Under the pieces are notes generated by a model. It was not told where the DNA came from and ran no database searches. It saw only the letters and a list, made by a program, of their open reading frames with translations. From Amphibalanus amphitrite (lineage: Eukaryota; Arthropoda; Thecostraca; Balanomorpha; Balanidae), in contig NW_024881596.1 of NCBI RefSeq assembly GCF_019059575.1, forward strand, positions 291,001 through 355,000: a stretch of 64,000 bases of DNA. Reading direction: 5' to 3'. Shown piece after piece: positions 50,075-61,900 of the stretch. Position 1 is the first letter of the stretch. The number at the start of each line of letters is the position of its first letter. The position numbers and the translations under genes were made by a program.

Positions 50075-50980
50075 TTAACCCTCGCATGTGTAGGGGGGGG
50101 GGTCGGATGGACCCCCCCCCATGGTTTTTCGCGAATAACTCGCGTAAAAAGCGGCCGATCGCGACGAAACTTTCAGTACCCTCACATTGATCAATTTCAC
50201 ACCTACCCTGAAAATTTCATGACCCTGGCCCAAATGACCTTTGACCTGTGACCTCTTTTCCGAGACCATGTTTGGCCGGAATCGCGATTCTGCGTATGTC
50301 GGCTCGCATTAGCCGCGCGTTTGCAAGCTTTTCGTGGTTTCAAACGTTCAAACATGTGATTTGATGTTGCTTCCATGCATTAGGGTGGGTGTCAAGGTCA
50401 CCTGAAGGTCAGGTCAGGTCATTGACCTTTGGTGACCTCGGGTGACCTCGGTTCACTTTTTCGAGCTGTACATGTTTCTAGGCTAGTTTTTGGAGCTGAA
50501 TTCGAATTTAGCAACCATTTGAACATTTACGAAGTAGTTTTGGTGCCTTCGTAACATGTTACGAAGCTGTCAGAGGCGGTTGACACGTACTACGAATACC
50601 CGTCAAGACGCCTACTGGTTGACCTGACCTGACCTGACCTGACCTGGTCTAAATGCTTAAAAACATCATCTGTGATCAAAACTAACACAATATTCGTGAT
50701 CAGCACCCCGAAAAACCCCTTAGCAGCCACACTTTACGACTTTCTAACAGGTCCCGATTTTCCCGACTTTGGGTCATTGACCTGACCTGGAAGGTCAACC
50801 AATGACCTAGGACCTTAAAATTGGGTATCATCGGCTTCCTCTCGTCACGGGCAACACGCTCGTTTTTTCCGCGAAGCTCTAGCTCGATCAGGGGCCAAAC
50901 GGCAAGGGGGGGGTCCAACCGACCCCCCCCCCCCCCTACACATTAGAAGCTGGCAAACGCCGCACACATGCGAGGGTTAA
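50075..50980. mobile_element. TTAA-flanked piggyBac-like MITE, copy 5
   Basis: TTAA occurs at 50075-50078 and 50977-50980, around 898 bp. The ends are CCCTCGCATGTGT rather than CCCGCGCC. ATGTGTAGGGG is duplicated at the right end (28-bp offset). Hairpin loops are GGTCGGATGGACC at the left and GGTCGGTTGGACC at the right. About 19 AGGTCA/TGACCT half-sites are present, including a tandem (TGACC) run of five at about 50619-50645. Confidence 0.9.
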
Positions 50981-52314
50981 GTTAGTTCGATAAATGGGCA
51001 AGAATTGCTTTAAAGTTTTGGAAAATACATGAAAGGCCGATGATTGAAAATCGAGCATGTATTTTTTATCTCATTTGGCAAAATGTTGATAGCGTAATGT
51101 CGTTTACGGTAGTTTGTACGTTTATTTTTGTGCTTTCATTTCGCAAATTAAACTACATGACACCTCAACATCTAAAATAAGAAAGAATGATAATAACAAC
51201 AATAAGCTGATTCATTCATTTTTAGAGTAAACTTCAATCGATTCCCAAAGGGTTCCCAAAATCTGGTGTGTCTGCCGTGCGCCATCTCTGAACTAAAGCT
51301 TGGCCCGCCGAAAAATATGGGGACGTTCGCCCCACTCCCCCTCCCCCCCGCACCAGTTTAACCGCTTACCACTTCGTCACTTGACGGCATTGGCCTGAGC
51401 TGGCCTGAGCTTAGCTGAGGCGAGCACTCCTGTCACGCTAACCGTAGTCGCCACCATCTCCTGGCCTTAGCTATATTTTCAAAGGCTTCTTTATATTGCT
51501 TACTTCTGAAGGAGCGCTCACCGTCTCTACAATGGCACAAAACGTCCCTGTTTAGAGAGGTAGATATGCACTAGGTACTAGGTACTAGGCAGCCCTGCCG
51601 CCCTAGGATACTCATAAGTGTTTAGGTAAGAGTGCCACGTAGGTGGAGCTTTTAAATGCCCTAAGCATAAAACAACGTTTACCTATTCGTTCGGGCGAAT
51701 GAAACGTCTAAAAACTAAAAAGGCTTTTAGTTTTAATCTTTGGTATTTTGGTATTTGGTATTGACCAATACCTATACATACGCTGCAACGTTTATAGCCT
51801 TAATTTTATCACCGATGAATCACAAATGATATCTATGAAACTACGAGCAGATGTAGGTATCTCAATTTGTAATCATCACTACGTCTGAGCAAAACGGTGT
51901 GACGCACACGCGTTTCTCATTCCTCGATTTTGTGTGTATGAGTGTGTGGCGTTCCAGTCAGACTTGCGGTTTGTTGTGGGCGGAAGAAAGGCGGCCTCGG
52001 GGTTTATCTTCCCGGCCGAGCGCTGGATGGGACAGATCGCAGTGAACTCTGGAAGAGCACGGACAGGACCGGTCCTGAGTATTGTGTCAGCGCAATCATC
52101 TCAGAGAGCCGAGAGGTCCTGCTTGTGCGAGCGAAACTGTTCCTTTGCTAGCAACGCGTCAAATATCCAGTCAAGCAGACTTCATCGTCCATCTAGTTAC
52201 AATACCGTGCTGACTGCTGATAAATCCTAACGCAAACTAAACGAACCAGACAGAAGAGCATTTCAGTGTCATTGAAGAACTCGGCGTTCCTTCTGCTTCA
52301 TCTGCCACATCACC
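50981..52314. other. Spacer and 5' flank of the SLC17-type gene
   Basis: A G/C-tract patch lies near 51320-51350, and short CTAGGTA repeats near 51580. From about 51950 the sequence becomes GC-richer and probably includes promoter and 5' UTR. CACC precedes the ATG at 52315. No clear TATA box was identified. Confidence 0.35.
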
Positions 52315-54147
52315 ATGTTCATGTCAACCGGCTCAATCTTCTACCGTACTCTGGATGAGCTGCCCACGCTACCAGACGCAGAAAACGGTACTCTCAACAA
52401 ACCGGCCCCCTCCGATGGCAAAAACAATCCAGGCTGCCACGAAGACGGGCCAGATCGAGGTAAGAAATGCGTCAAGGCAGACGAACTGAAGGCCAGAGAG
52501 GCCTGCTCGGTTCACTCCGGAGGCCGGGCTTCCAGGTGGCGCCTTCCAGCCCGCTACCGAGTCATGCTGCTCCTCGTCTGGGGCTTCGCCGTCCAAATGG
52601 CCCTGAGAGTCGTCCTCAACGTGACCATCATCGCCATGGAGACGCCGGCCGAGCTGACGCCGTCGAACATCTCTGGGGCACTTCGAGTGCCTCTCATTAC
52701 AACCACCGTCATCCGTCCTGCTCTGCCCTGGGAGGCGGTGCTGCCGCTCAGTGTGGACGCGAGGTGGACGGAGATGACTTCCAACGCCGCGGACTCTCCC
52801 TTCAGTGCTAAGCTGCTGGTGAACACAGAGGAGTCTGAGGAGGTGCTGGTGTCGACGGAGACGAATCAGACGGTCGGCACCGGAGGAAGTCTGCAGCTGG
52901 ATAGTCTCAGTCGCGGCCTGGTTCTCTCCTCCTTCTACTGGGGCTACATGGTGTCTCAGGTGCCCGGTGGTCGCCTGGCCGACCGGTTCGGCGCCCGGCG
53001 TGTGTTGGCTGTCTCTCTGGGCATCACCAGCCTGCTGGCACTGCTGCTGCCGGTGGCCGCTCAGGCCGGCGCTACTGGGGTCATCGCGGTACGGCTGCTG
53101 CAGGGACTGGCCACGGGCCCGGTGCTGCCGAGTCTGTTCCCGCTGCTGGCGCGCTGGCTGCCGGCCGACGAGCGGCAGACGGCGTGCGCGCTCATCACGG
53201 CTGCCCAGCTGCTGGCCGTGGCCGCCATCAGCCCGGCGGCTGCCTCACTCAGCGTGGCGCTCGGCTGGCAGAGCGTGTTCTACGTCACCGGCGGCATCGG
53301 CATGCTGTGGCTGCTCGTCTGGTGGCTCTGCATGTACGACTCGCCGGCAGAACACCCGGCAGCGTGTGAGTGCGAGCTGCGGAGGATCGGAGTGTCGGCC
53401 TCGCTGCCGGCCTCCTCCGCCACGCCGCCGTACTGCGCTATCCTCTGCTCGGCACCAGTCTGGGCCATCGTCATCTGTGAGGCGGCCAACATGTGGGGCC
53501 AGCAGCTGCTGGTGACGCTGGTGCCTCTCTACCTGAAGGACGCAGTCGGTCTGGACCTGCACACTAGTGGAATTCTCAGCGGTGTACCGCACATCGGACG
53601 CGCACTGCTCGGTCTCCTGCTGGGGCTGAACGGCGACCTGGCGCTGCGCCGCGGCTGGCTGAAGCCACTGGCGCTTCGTCGACTGGCCACGGTAGCCAGC
53701 TGCGGAGGCGTCAGCGTCTGTCTGCTCTCCCTGCCGCTGGTCGCCCACCTGCCGCCCGCGGTGACGGCGGCGCTCTTCTGCCTGGCCGGTCTGGCCACGG
53801 CCTTTACGACCGTCGGACACCCGCTCAGCACCATCGACGTGTCTCCGACATTCTGCGGCACCGTGTTTGGGCTGGCCAACACGGCTGGCGGCGCTGCCTC
53901 GCTGCTCAGCCCGCTGGCGGCCGGCGCTATCCTGGATGGCTCCACGGGCGCCGAGTCGCTGGCTGGCTGGCGAATCGTCTTCTGGCTCGCTGCCGCAGTG
54001 TTTATCCTTGGAATGGTCGCCTTCCTCATCATGGCCTCGGGTGACCGGCAGCCATGGGATGCCGAAGCCGACAGCTCGCAGGAGAAACAGCCGATCGTCG
54101 AGACGGCCACCGTAGACGGGGTCGAGAAGGTGGCCGAGAAATGTTAA
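52315..54147 (+). CDS. SLC17-family (sialin/VGLUT/Na-phosphate cotransporter-like) transporter, intronless
   Basis: The protein has 610 residues, a typical or slightly long SLC17 length, encoded without introns. A cytosolic N-terminus (1-80) leads to TM1 at about 82-107, which keeps the arginine (Arg98) found at this position in vesicular glutamate transporters. A luminal loop (108-198) has glycosylation sequons at 118 and 184. The hallmark SSFYWGYMVSQVPGG lies at 205-219, followed by RLLQGLATGP (260-269), GWQSVFYVTGG and CEAANMWGQQLL...GILSGVPHI motifs. SLC17 carriers move organic anions or phosphate with H+, Na+ or voltage coupling in lysosomal, vesicular or plasma membranes. Oddly, the TM4 GLxEG glutamate used for coupling in many members is threonine here (Thr267). 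Third positions are very GC-rich. The substrate cannot be inferred. Confidence 0.9.
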   Translation: MFMSTGSIFYRTLDELPTLPDAENGTLNKPAPSDGKNNPGCHEDGPDRGKKCVKADELKAREACSVHSGGRASRWRLPARYRVMLLLVWGFAVQMALRVVLNVTIIAMETPAELTPSNISGALRVPLITTTVIRPALPWEAVLPLSVDARWTEMTSNAADSPFSAKLLVNTEESEEVLVSTETNQTVGTGGSLQLDSLSRGLVLSSFYWGYMVSQVPGGRLADRFGARRVLAVSLGITSLLALLLPVAAQAGATGVIAVRLLQGLATGPVLPSLFPLLARWLPADERQTACALITAAQLLAVAAISPAAASLSVALGWQSVFYVTGGIGMLWLLVWWLCMYDSPAEHPAACECELRRIGVSASLPASSATPPYCAILCSAPVWAIVICEAANMWGQQLLVTLVPLYLKDAVGLDLHTSGILSGVPHIGRALLGLLLGLNGDLALRRGWLKPLALRRLATVASCGGVSVCLLSLPLVAHLPPAVTAALFCLAGLATAFTTVGHPLSTIDVSPTFCGTVFGLANTAGGAASLLSPLAAGAILDGSTGAESLAGWRIVFWLAAAVFILGMVAFLIMASGDRQPWDAEADSSQEKQPIVETATVDGVEKVAEKC

Positions 54148-54407
54148 TAGGGTCCACAAAACGAAAATAATGAACATCGCAGAACGACACTTGCGCTATG
54201 TCGCATGTGTTCGAAGACAAATACCTGCTACCTACTAATGCGTTATGCCTATCATGATCGTGGTCCATGACCGTAGCTCGATGAATGAATCGCATGTGTA
54301 CGTACAAATGTCTGGTTAGAACTTCACTTGCTTTCGATCGACAATCCTTTATGATTATATCTGACCCAAATTGGCATATTTTCTATGATGTGAAATGTAA
54401 TATACCT

Positions 54408-54418
54408 AATAAAATAAA
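54408..54418 (+). terminator. Polyadenylation signals of the SLC17-type gene
   Basis: Overlapping AATAAA hexamers (AATAAAATAAA) lie about 260 nt after the stop codon, a usual 3' UTR length. Confidence 0.7.
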
Positions 54419-55757
54419 ATAGGTATTCTTGTCACTCTCCTTTGGAACACTATTTACTTACCTTTCATAGACCTTTTTTAAATTACTGACGGCATTTTAT
54501 AAGATGAGCGTCAGAAAGACAGCATTTGCGTCATATTTGTAATTTAATAATTATTTCAGCCGTGTGGCGAAATCGGCGAAATCTGTGGCGATTGGCGAAA
54601 TCACTTTCAAGCAAGGGGGCGCACGTGGTTAATTTGTTTTAGGAAGGAGGGCGTTGATATTAAGTTGTTTTCGGCGGTTGCACTTTTGACATATAAACGT
54701 CAAGTTCAGTGTATTTTATCAAAACACACAACAGTAAGTATCGCGATTTTCCCTCTCACCTCACTGCCGACGCTTCCGGCAAATCGCGACCCACGTGCAG
54801 CGGTTCTCGCAGCCTTTATTCGTAATGAATATCATACAGTGTTAAATTCATTATTTTCATTTATCAGAAATGATAAGAGGCATGCGAATCAACTGGTCGT
54901 CTCCTACCAAATGATTTAACCATTTACATCATCAACAATGAAAATTTGATGCCACTACCTTGCGGTTCCGTTGTCGCCATCCCCAGCCTAAATGTCTTCA
55001 AAGCCGGGATAGAGAAGTTTCAGTGCAAGCCGCAATAGGCCAATTACAGCTGAATTATTGCATGAATAAATTTAATTCATTTACGGTCTGAGAGGCCGAA
55101 GGCCTTATTTAATGACAATGAGGCTCTGATTCTTTTCACTCATTTTTTTTTTTTTGCAGCAAAAGCTGCACCTAAAGCATGTACACACACAGTGCACTCT
55201 GGTCGGCAGTGGTTGAGGCTGCACCATATGCACACCACTGAACCCATCACCATCCTCTAGAAAAGTTGATGCAACAGATGAGTGCATGCGTCCAACTTTG
55301 CTCAAAAAGTTCATCTTCATAGCCCGTACTGTTCCTGAGCAACAGTCTGTTTTTGTCTTTCCTAATGTTTACCCCGTGGTGCACATGAGCACACGCCAAG
55401 GGTGCACCCCCAGCCGCATCATGCTCAAAATTTAAGACGAGCTATGTTGTCACCGACATGACCCACACACCCTGACAATTTCACCTCCACAGGTCAACTG
55501 ACATCGCCACAGTAAGCATTACGAAAGTGTCAAGACGCAAACGGTGTAGGCAGGGAACTTTTTGTTATTTCTATTTACTGATCTGCCTAGGTCAGCACAT
55601 TTTTCACACATTTTTCAAATATCCAACAGGTTATTCCAATAACAATAATCCAACAGTAATTTGCATTCTATCACTCCTCTCTGTCTAAAAAAAATGAAAA
55701 GTAACAATAACAGGCAGTTATGTAAGTAGTTATAAATGTTGCCAAAAGTTGAACATT
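54419..55757. other. Intergenic spacer before exportin-T
   Basis: GGCGAAATC words repeat near 54570-54600. A T-tract of about 12 lies near 55144. No exon was recognised. A 5' UTR exon of exportin-T could lie here but is not identifiable by eye. Confidence 0.3.
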
Positions 55758-55940
55758 TAGATCCCTCCCCCACCTGTCTTACTGCACCTTGCCCACTCTC
55801 TACTCAACAGCTCTCAGCCCCAACAGTGTGGGAGGCAGTCACCAGTATAGATCCCCTCCCCCTCCTTCTGTCTTACAGCACCTCACCCACTCTCTCCTCT
55901 GACAGCTCTCAGCCCCAGCGGTGATGGAGGCAGCCGCGGG
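55758..55940. repeat. 90-bp tandem duplication spanning the exportin-T start region
   Basis: The segment from TAGATCCC at 55758 repeats from 55848, sharing CACTCTCT, ACAGCTCTCAGCCCCA and GGAGGCAG words. The second copy ends in the real start (GTGATGGAGG). The first has GTGTGGGAGG, so lacks the ATG. Both carry a pyrimidine tract plus CAG that could act as splice acceptor. Confidence 0.8.
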
Positions 55941-58900
55941 GGAGGAGTTCGTACGCCGGCTGCGCGGCCTCATCGAGCCAGACGCCCAGCTCCAGCGCGA
56001 TGGCCTGGCCTACCTGGACAGTCTGAAGGCCTCTGACGCCGGCTGGCGGCTCTGCGTGGACGCGCTGCTCTCACCGTCATTGGACGCTGAGGAGCACGTG
56101 CAGTTTTATTGTCTCCAGGCGGTGGAACACTTTGTGAAGACCCGCTACCCGGCCGAGGCGGACGTGGCGTCGCCTCTGGTGCGGCACTTTATCAATGGAT
56201 GGGTGCAGCGGCAGGTGAGAAGGCTGGAGGGGAACGGTGGTCAAAAGACAGTCATAAGGCCAGATGGCTCACTCATAATAAGCTCTACTGGATGCCTGGG
56301 CTGGACATGACATTGTGGTGTCAGTGGATGCTAGAAGCCTCAGAGGAATGTATTCGTTTACATATTATAGTTTTATGGTTGAGTATCTAGGCATATGATG
56401 AACCGCTGTGCAAAATGTTTGACGTCGTATCAAACCTTACGCGCTTTACGACAGCAACTCGGTCTTGCCCGTTTCGACCTGACCGATCCACCAACCTGTC
56501 CCGCCGCAGTGTAAGCTGGCCGGCGCGGGCGCCAAGACCTACTTGCGGAACAAGGCGGCGCAGGTGTTCTCCCTGGTGTTCGTCACCGACTTCCCCGACC
56601 GGTGGCCGACGTTCCTGCTGGACCTGATGGCGCTCACCCAGCTGGGGCCGCCGGCTGTGGATGCGTTCCTCAGGACACTGCTCCAGATCGACCAGGAGGT
56701 ACGGAGAGGGGACGGATGGGGTGCAGGGGAAGGAGCTTCTGTGGAGTGGGTAAAGGATTTCGTGTTCGCAGCAGGTGGTCGAGTGCAGTCTTATAGTGTA
56801 GGTTGTCATTTTTAGAGCTGGTGATAAGCTTCCGGTTGGACACGTGTTACCGGTTCAATATTATGCCAGAGACATGTTTGTGAGAAGCTGTTTGTCTCCA
56901 ATTTTTTTTTATGACCTGTGACCATCCCAGCTCCCTCCTTTTAACCCCTCAGATCGTGGACCGTGACGTGGTGCACTCGGAGGCCGAGGCGCGGCGCAAC
57001 ACGCGCATCCGTGACGCCATGCGTGAGAAGTGCGTGCCACAGCTGGTGGAGGCGTGGCTGGCCACGCTGAACACTTACGCCGGCTCGCAGCCGCAGCTGG
57101 CCTGCATGTGTCTGGAGGCGGTCGGCAAATACGTCTCCTGGATAGACATTGGACTGGTGAGAGGATGAGTCCATGGGCAGCGTGAGCAGGTGAAGGAGTG
57201 GAGGATAGGCGGAGAGGATCAGTGTAGACCATGTAGGGAGGTAGATTTGCAAATGACCTTTTTGTCTGCCGAAGGTTTCATTGTAGCCTATAACCCTCGT
57301 CAGTTGGCACATGATCACCCTGATTAGCTTGTCATTTGTCAAACTGCGACTGAAGAAATGTGCAAAAAACCGGTCAAATTCCAATCCCATGTTTTAACGA
57401 TTGCTTTTATGAAATATTTGCTTTCCGCAACCGTCCTAGTTTCGGTAGAGTTGGTATGTAATAACAGCGTGGGTATCACTAAATGCATCAAGTCGCTGAC
57501 TGTTGCCTCCTCTCCGCCGTTTCCCCTACGTCCACCCAGGTGGCCAACAACAGCTTCGTCTCGGTGCTGGTGACGCTGCTGGGCCTGGTGGACGTCCGCG
57601 AGGCGGCCGCAGAGTGCCTGCACGACATCTGCCACAAGGGCATGGAGCCGCTCAGCAAGGTGCAGCTGGTCGAGTCGCTGTTTGGCGTGCTCGAGCAGGC
57701 GTCAGTGTTCGCGCTGCTCGATAATGTTAACGACCAGGTGAGTCATAGTGAGCGTGGGTGGGTGTCGAATCGATGTACTAACGTGCGTAATATATTTTGT
57801 GATTACGTATCGTGACATGGGTTGTGATGGCATGTCGCGAATGCACATGACCCACTCATGTTGTTGATAAGGTGCCTACATGTTTTATGTCGACGGCTCG
57901 TGTTTTTTTCCTCTGATACCGATATTTATTCTTAGGAATGGCCTATGTGTTTTAGATAAATGTTGTTTTTTCTTCTGGTCTCCCACAAAATATCCCGGAT
58001 TGCATCCAGTGTTTTGTAACAGTATCCGCCCCACGACTGCCCAACTTGACCTGCGTTGACCCCACCCATCTCACAGACGCCGGCCGAAGACGTGGACTAC
58101 CTCTGTAAGCTTGGTAAGCTGCTGAACGGCATGGGAACAGAACTGGTGCTTTGCTACCACAAACTGGCCAAGACCGGGCCGGGTGCGACAGTCGCAGTCG
58201 AGGCCGCTATAGCGGCTAAGATGGGCCGCATGCTGGCCTTCCTGAACTGCGAGTATGACGATCCGTCTCGCAGCGTCATTGACTTCGCCAGGGATTATGT
58301 GCAGGTGAGCACGCACGGATTATTGTGATTGGGGTTAACCGTAGTCGGTAGGTAACAAATAGCAGACTAGTCTACAGGACTTATCATTCGTCAGATTGCC
58401 AAGAAGTATATCGTGGCCTGTTAATAACCTTTTTTAAACAGACTATTAGAATATCTTACCAGTTTGAAAGCAATACCAAGTCGAGTGCCGGTGTTTCTGG
58501 TGTTTCTGGGATGACCCCTGCTTTTCAATGGCATTGCACGACGTACTATCACCTTTATTTGTTTTGTTTTTGCTTTGACGCGTCGTGCCGCTGCAGATGC
58601 TGAAGACCAAGCCGATGCTGGCCGAGGCGGAGACCGCACACGTCCGGGACATGGTGTATGTCATCATCCACAAGCTCAAGTACGACGACGAGTACGACTT
58701 CCAGGCGCTCGGGGAGGACGAGGCCATGTTCCAGGAGTACAGGTATGGTGCAGGCGCGTCGGTCTGGTAATGGGTCTTTGTGCTGGGAGGGAGAGGCTGC
58801 TCCTAGCCATTGGGCGTCTGTGTTTTCGTGTAAAAGCGTCCCTGAAAGGCCATGATTTTCGCTACAAGATACTTTTAAGTTTTAAGCGAGTTTTGCCTTC

Positions 58901-61900
58901 GCGTATTTGACCGAAAAGATGGATTTTACGATTTGTGTTCGTCCATGGCTGTCTTCAGAGTCCGGCGCAGTTTTCTCAAACATGTCCCAATCTCCATCAG
59001 TCCCATCGTTGCGTCTCATTTTATCTAGCTCCGATGCTGGAGTGGCTATAGCTATAGAGGTGCTCCATCGTACCACTGCACTGTTCTCTGAGTTTTGACG
59101 TCTATATCTCTTCGTCACCTCCTTCAGGAAGCGGCTGAAGGTGCTGTATGGTAACCTCGCTGCCGTGGACCGGGAGCTGGTGCTCCACATCACGCAGCAG
59201 TACATCACGGCCACACTGGACGGATGGCGGCAGCTGCCCATGAAAGACGTCGAGGCGGCCATCACAATGCTCTACATGCTCGGGGAGGCACTGCCTACGC
59301 CAGCGGCTGGAAACTTCTTTTCAGAGGACCTGGTAAGGGAGTGGTTAGATATTCTGTTCACCGTCAGTTAGTAAACGGCGGACGAGAACTCGTCAGGAGC
59401 AGGGAATTGATGGCTCTTGGGAGTGGGGGTGGGGGAGCGTTATTTGTTTTGGCAGGGCATGGAGAGCTTGTTACTTATGCGCCGCTCGAAGTGATATCCT
59501 GCTTGATAAAAAAGCGGTGTTTGGTTTAATTTCATAATTTATTCGTGATCGGACCACTGTGCTGTCAAACAAGCTCACTATTTTGTGATTGGGACTGTGG
59601 TTTAAATCTTACAATTTGTAATGATCAAGTTCTTCGAATTCTTCTTCGGTACTGATGAGTCTCCCAGTATTTTCACTGACAACCTTGCCTGTGCCCAGGT
59701 CAAGGTGACGCTGCTGCAGACGATGATGCGCCAGCTGGTGACCTCCGACGTCGTCTCCTACCCCCACCACATCGTGCCGTTCCAGTACTTCGAGACCATC
59801 TCCCGATACGAAAAGTTCTTCACCGTCGAGACCAGCTATCTGCCGCAGGTGGGTGCGGTTTGACCGCGTGCCGTCATCCCTAGACGGCTGGTGACGAGAA
59901 TTCGGAACAAAGCTTGCTCCACTGACCTGCAATTACTTGTCTCAGACGAGATACATGTCTTCAGAATTTCCATTTTGTTTTGTATTATGATATACCCTGA
60001 TTGGGAAGAACTTTTCATTTAAGTTCGCCGGCAATTTCCAAACACTTTCCCAAGATCGGCGTTTCCGAGTGTTTTCGTGATTTCCACATTCATCATCGAA
60101 TCTTCAGTTTTGTGTCTCTGCGAAAGCTGACATATAGGTTCCGTTTTCTTACAGGTTCTGTCCGCTTTCCTGGATAAGCGTGGCATGAACCACCCAAACG
60201 AGCGGAACCGGGCACGGGCCGTCTACCTGTTCTCGCGATTCATCAAATGCCTCAAGTGAGTGTCTCCAATCGCAGTGGTCTGTCCCCTTTTCCAGTTCAG
60301 CCCCTGAATATAAACGCAATACTTTTTTACCGCCTTCTTATGAAAGTTGATGGCTCAACGCAATGAGTAAAGTGCTCGCAACGACGTCAGTCAAATACGG
60401 ACGTTATGTCTTGGAGTGATTAATTTGGTCTATCATTGTACACCATTTACTGTTTAGCCGTTCATGATCGTCCAATAGATTCCCGAATCCTGATTGCGAG
60501 TGACTGATTTCTCCGTATTCACCTCCCCAGAACTCAGATGGGCCCGTTCACGGACACTATCCTGGGTCAGATCGGCGACCTCCTCTCGCTAGAGCCGTCG
60601 GAGACCACGCTGCTGAATCGTGAGGACCAGCTGTACCTGTTCGAGACCGTCTCGGTGCTCATTATTTCCGCGCCGGCTGATAACAAGGTAAGACCGATTA
60701 GGATATGAGGACAGTCCGTGGAGGTCTGAGGAGGGAAACACCTCTCGCCCTGATGAAACGGTTGGTTTGTGGCGTCTCTTGGGTGGACTGGGAGAGAACT
60801 ACACTTATACCTTGTTACCAAATTTGGTGGCAAATGGTTTCCAAACGATTTTAGATCTTTCGGCGGCAATTTTTGAAGATTTCGTCCAAATGTAAGATCT
60901 CAGTCGTTCAGTTTGACGTGCTCATAGTGGTAATCGTCTCACGAGGCTGCGCTCTAACCTTCCTTACCACCCCTCTACCCCTTTCAGCACAAGTGCGCGC
61001 AGTTGGAGCGTCTGTTGGGCCCGGTGGTGGGCCAGGTGACGACGCTGGCCGCCCAGCTGGAGGCCGCTCCGGAGGGCTCGCCCGAGGCCGAGCGACTGCA
61101 GAAGGCCGCCCGGCACGCTGTAGCCGTCACGGCCCGCACCACCAAGGCGTTCTCGGCCGGCCAGACGATGAAGCTGATTGGCTGCGTGCAGCTGTACCTG
61201 CAGGCGCTGCAGATCTTCCTCGGCACGCTGCAGGTTCGTATATCAGCGAGGGGTTGGGGTTAGGCAAAAGGAAAGGGCGTTACACTCTGCTGTGGTGTGC
61301 ATTGGTTTTGATGAGGGCCGGTAACGTTTGGTAACGATTAAGACGTCCGGCAGTTGCTGCTGATCTAGCGAGTGCGACGTCAAACTCATGTCTTCGGCTG
61401 ATGTACTAGGTAGGTTCTCTTTTATAATCGTGTTCATAACATTAACATTGCATTCCAACAACATACACTGCTATTGTTTGCACAGGGCCGCCGGCAGTAC
61501 CTGCTGCTACAGTCCGGCGTGGTCTTTTACTGTATGCCTGGCCTATTCAAATACATTAGCCAGAGGGGTGTGGTAATGACTGGTGTAAGCAAATTGACCA
61601 CGGTCAAAAATGCATTACCAGAATGCACTAAAGCCAACATTTTGGGATGGTCTCGTTCCTTTAGTCGGCTAAGAGCTTCAGTCCAGAAAATAAATTTATC
61701 GTTGGCATACAGTTAAAATACATACCAAACTCGGCCGGTGATAAATTTTCAAGACCTCAGTCCTTACTGATTTTTGAACTCGGCCTTCGGCCTCGTTCAA
61801 AAATCCAGTAAGGACCTCGGTCTTGAAAATTTATTTACACCGGCCTCGTTCAGTATTATATAATACCCAATACTGAACGAGGCCGGTGTAAATAAATTTT

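Noticed and set aside
53245..54177. 310-codon antisense frame opposite the SLC17-type gene
   Set aside because: It is a shadow of GC-rich third positions in a clearly recognisable transporter on the plus strand.
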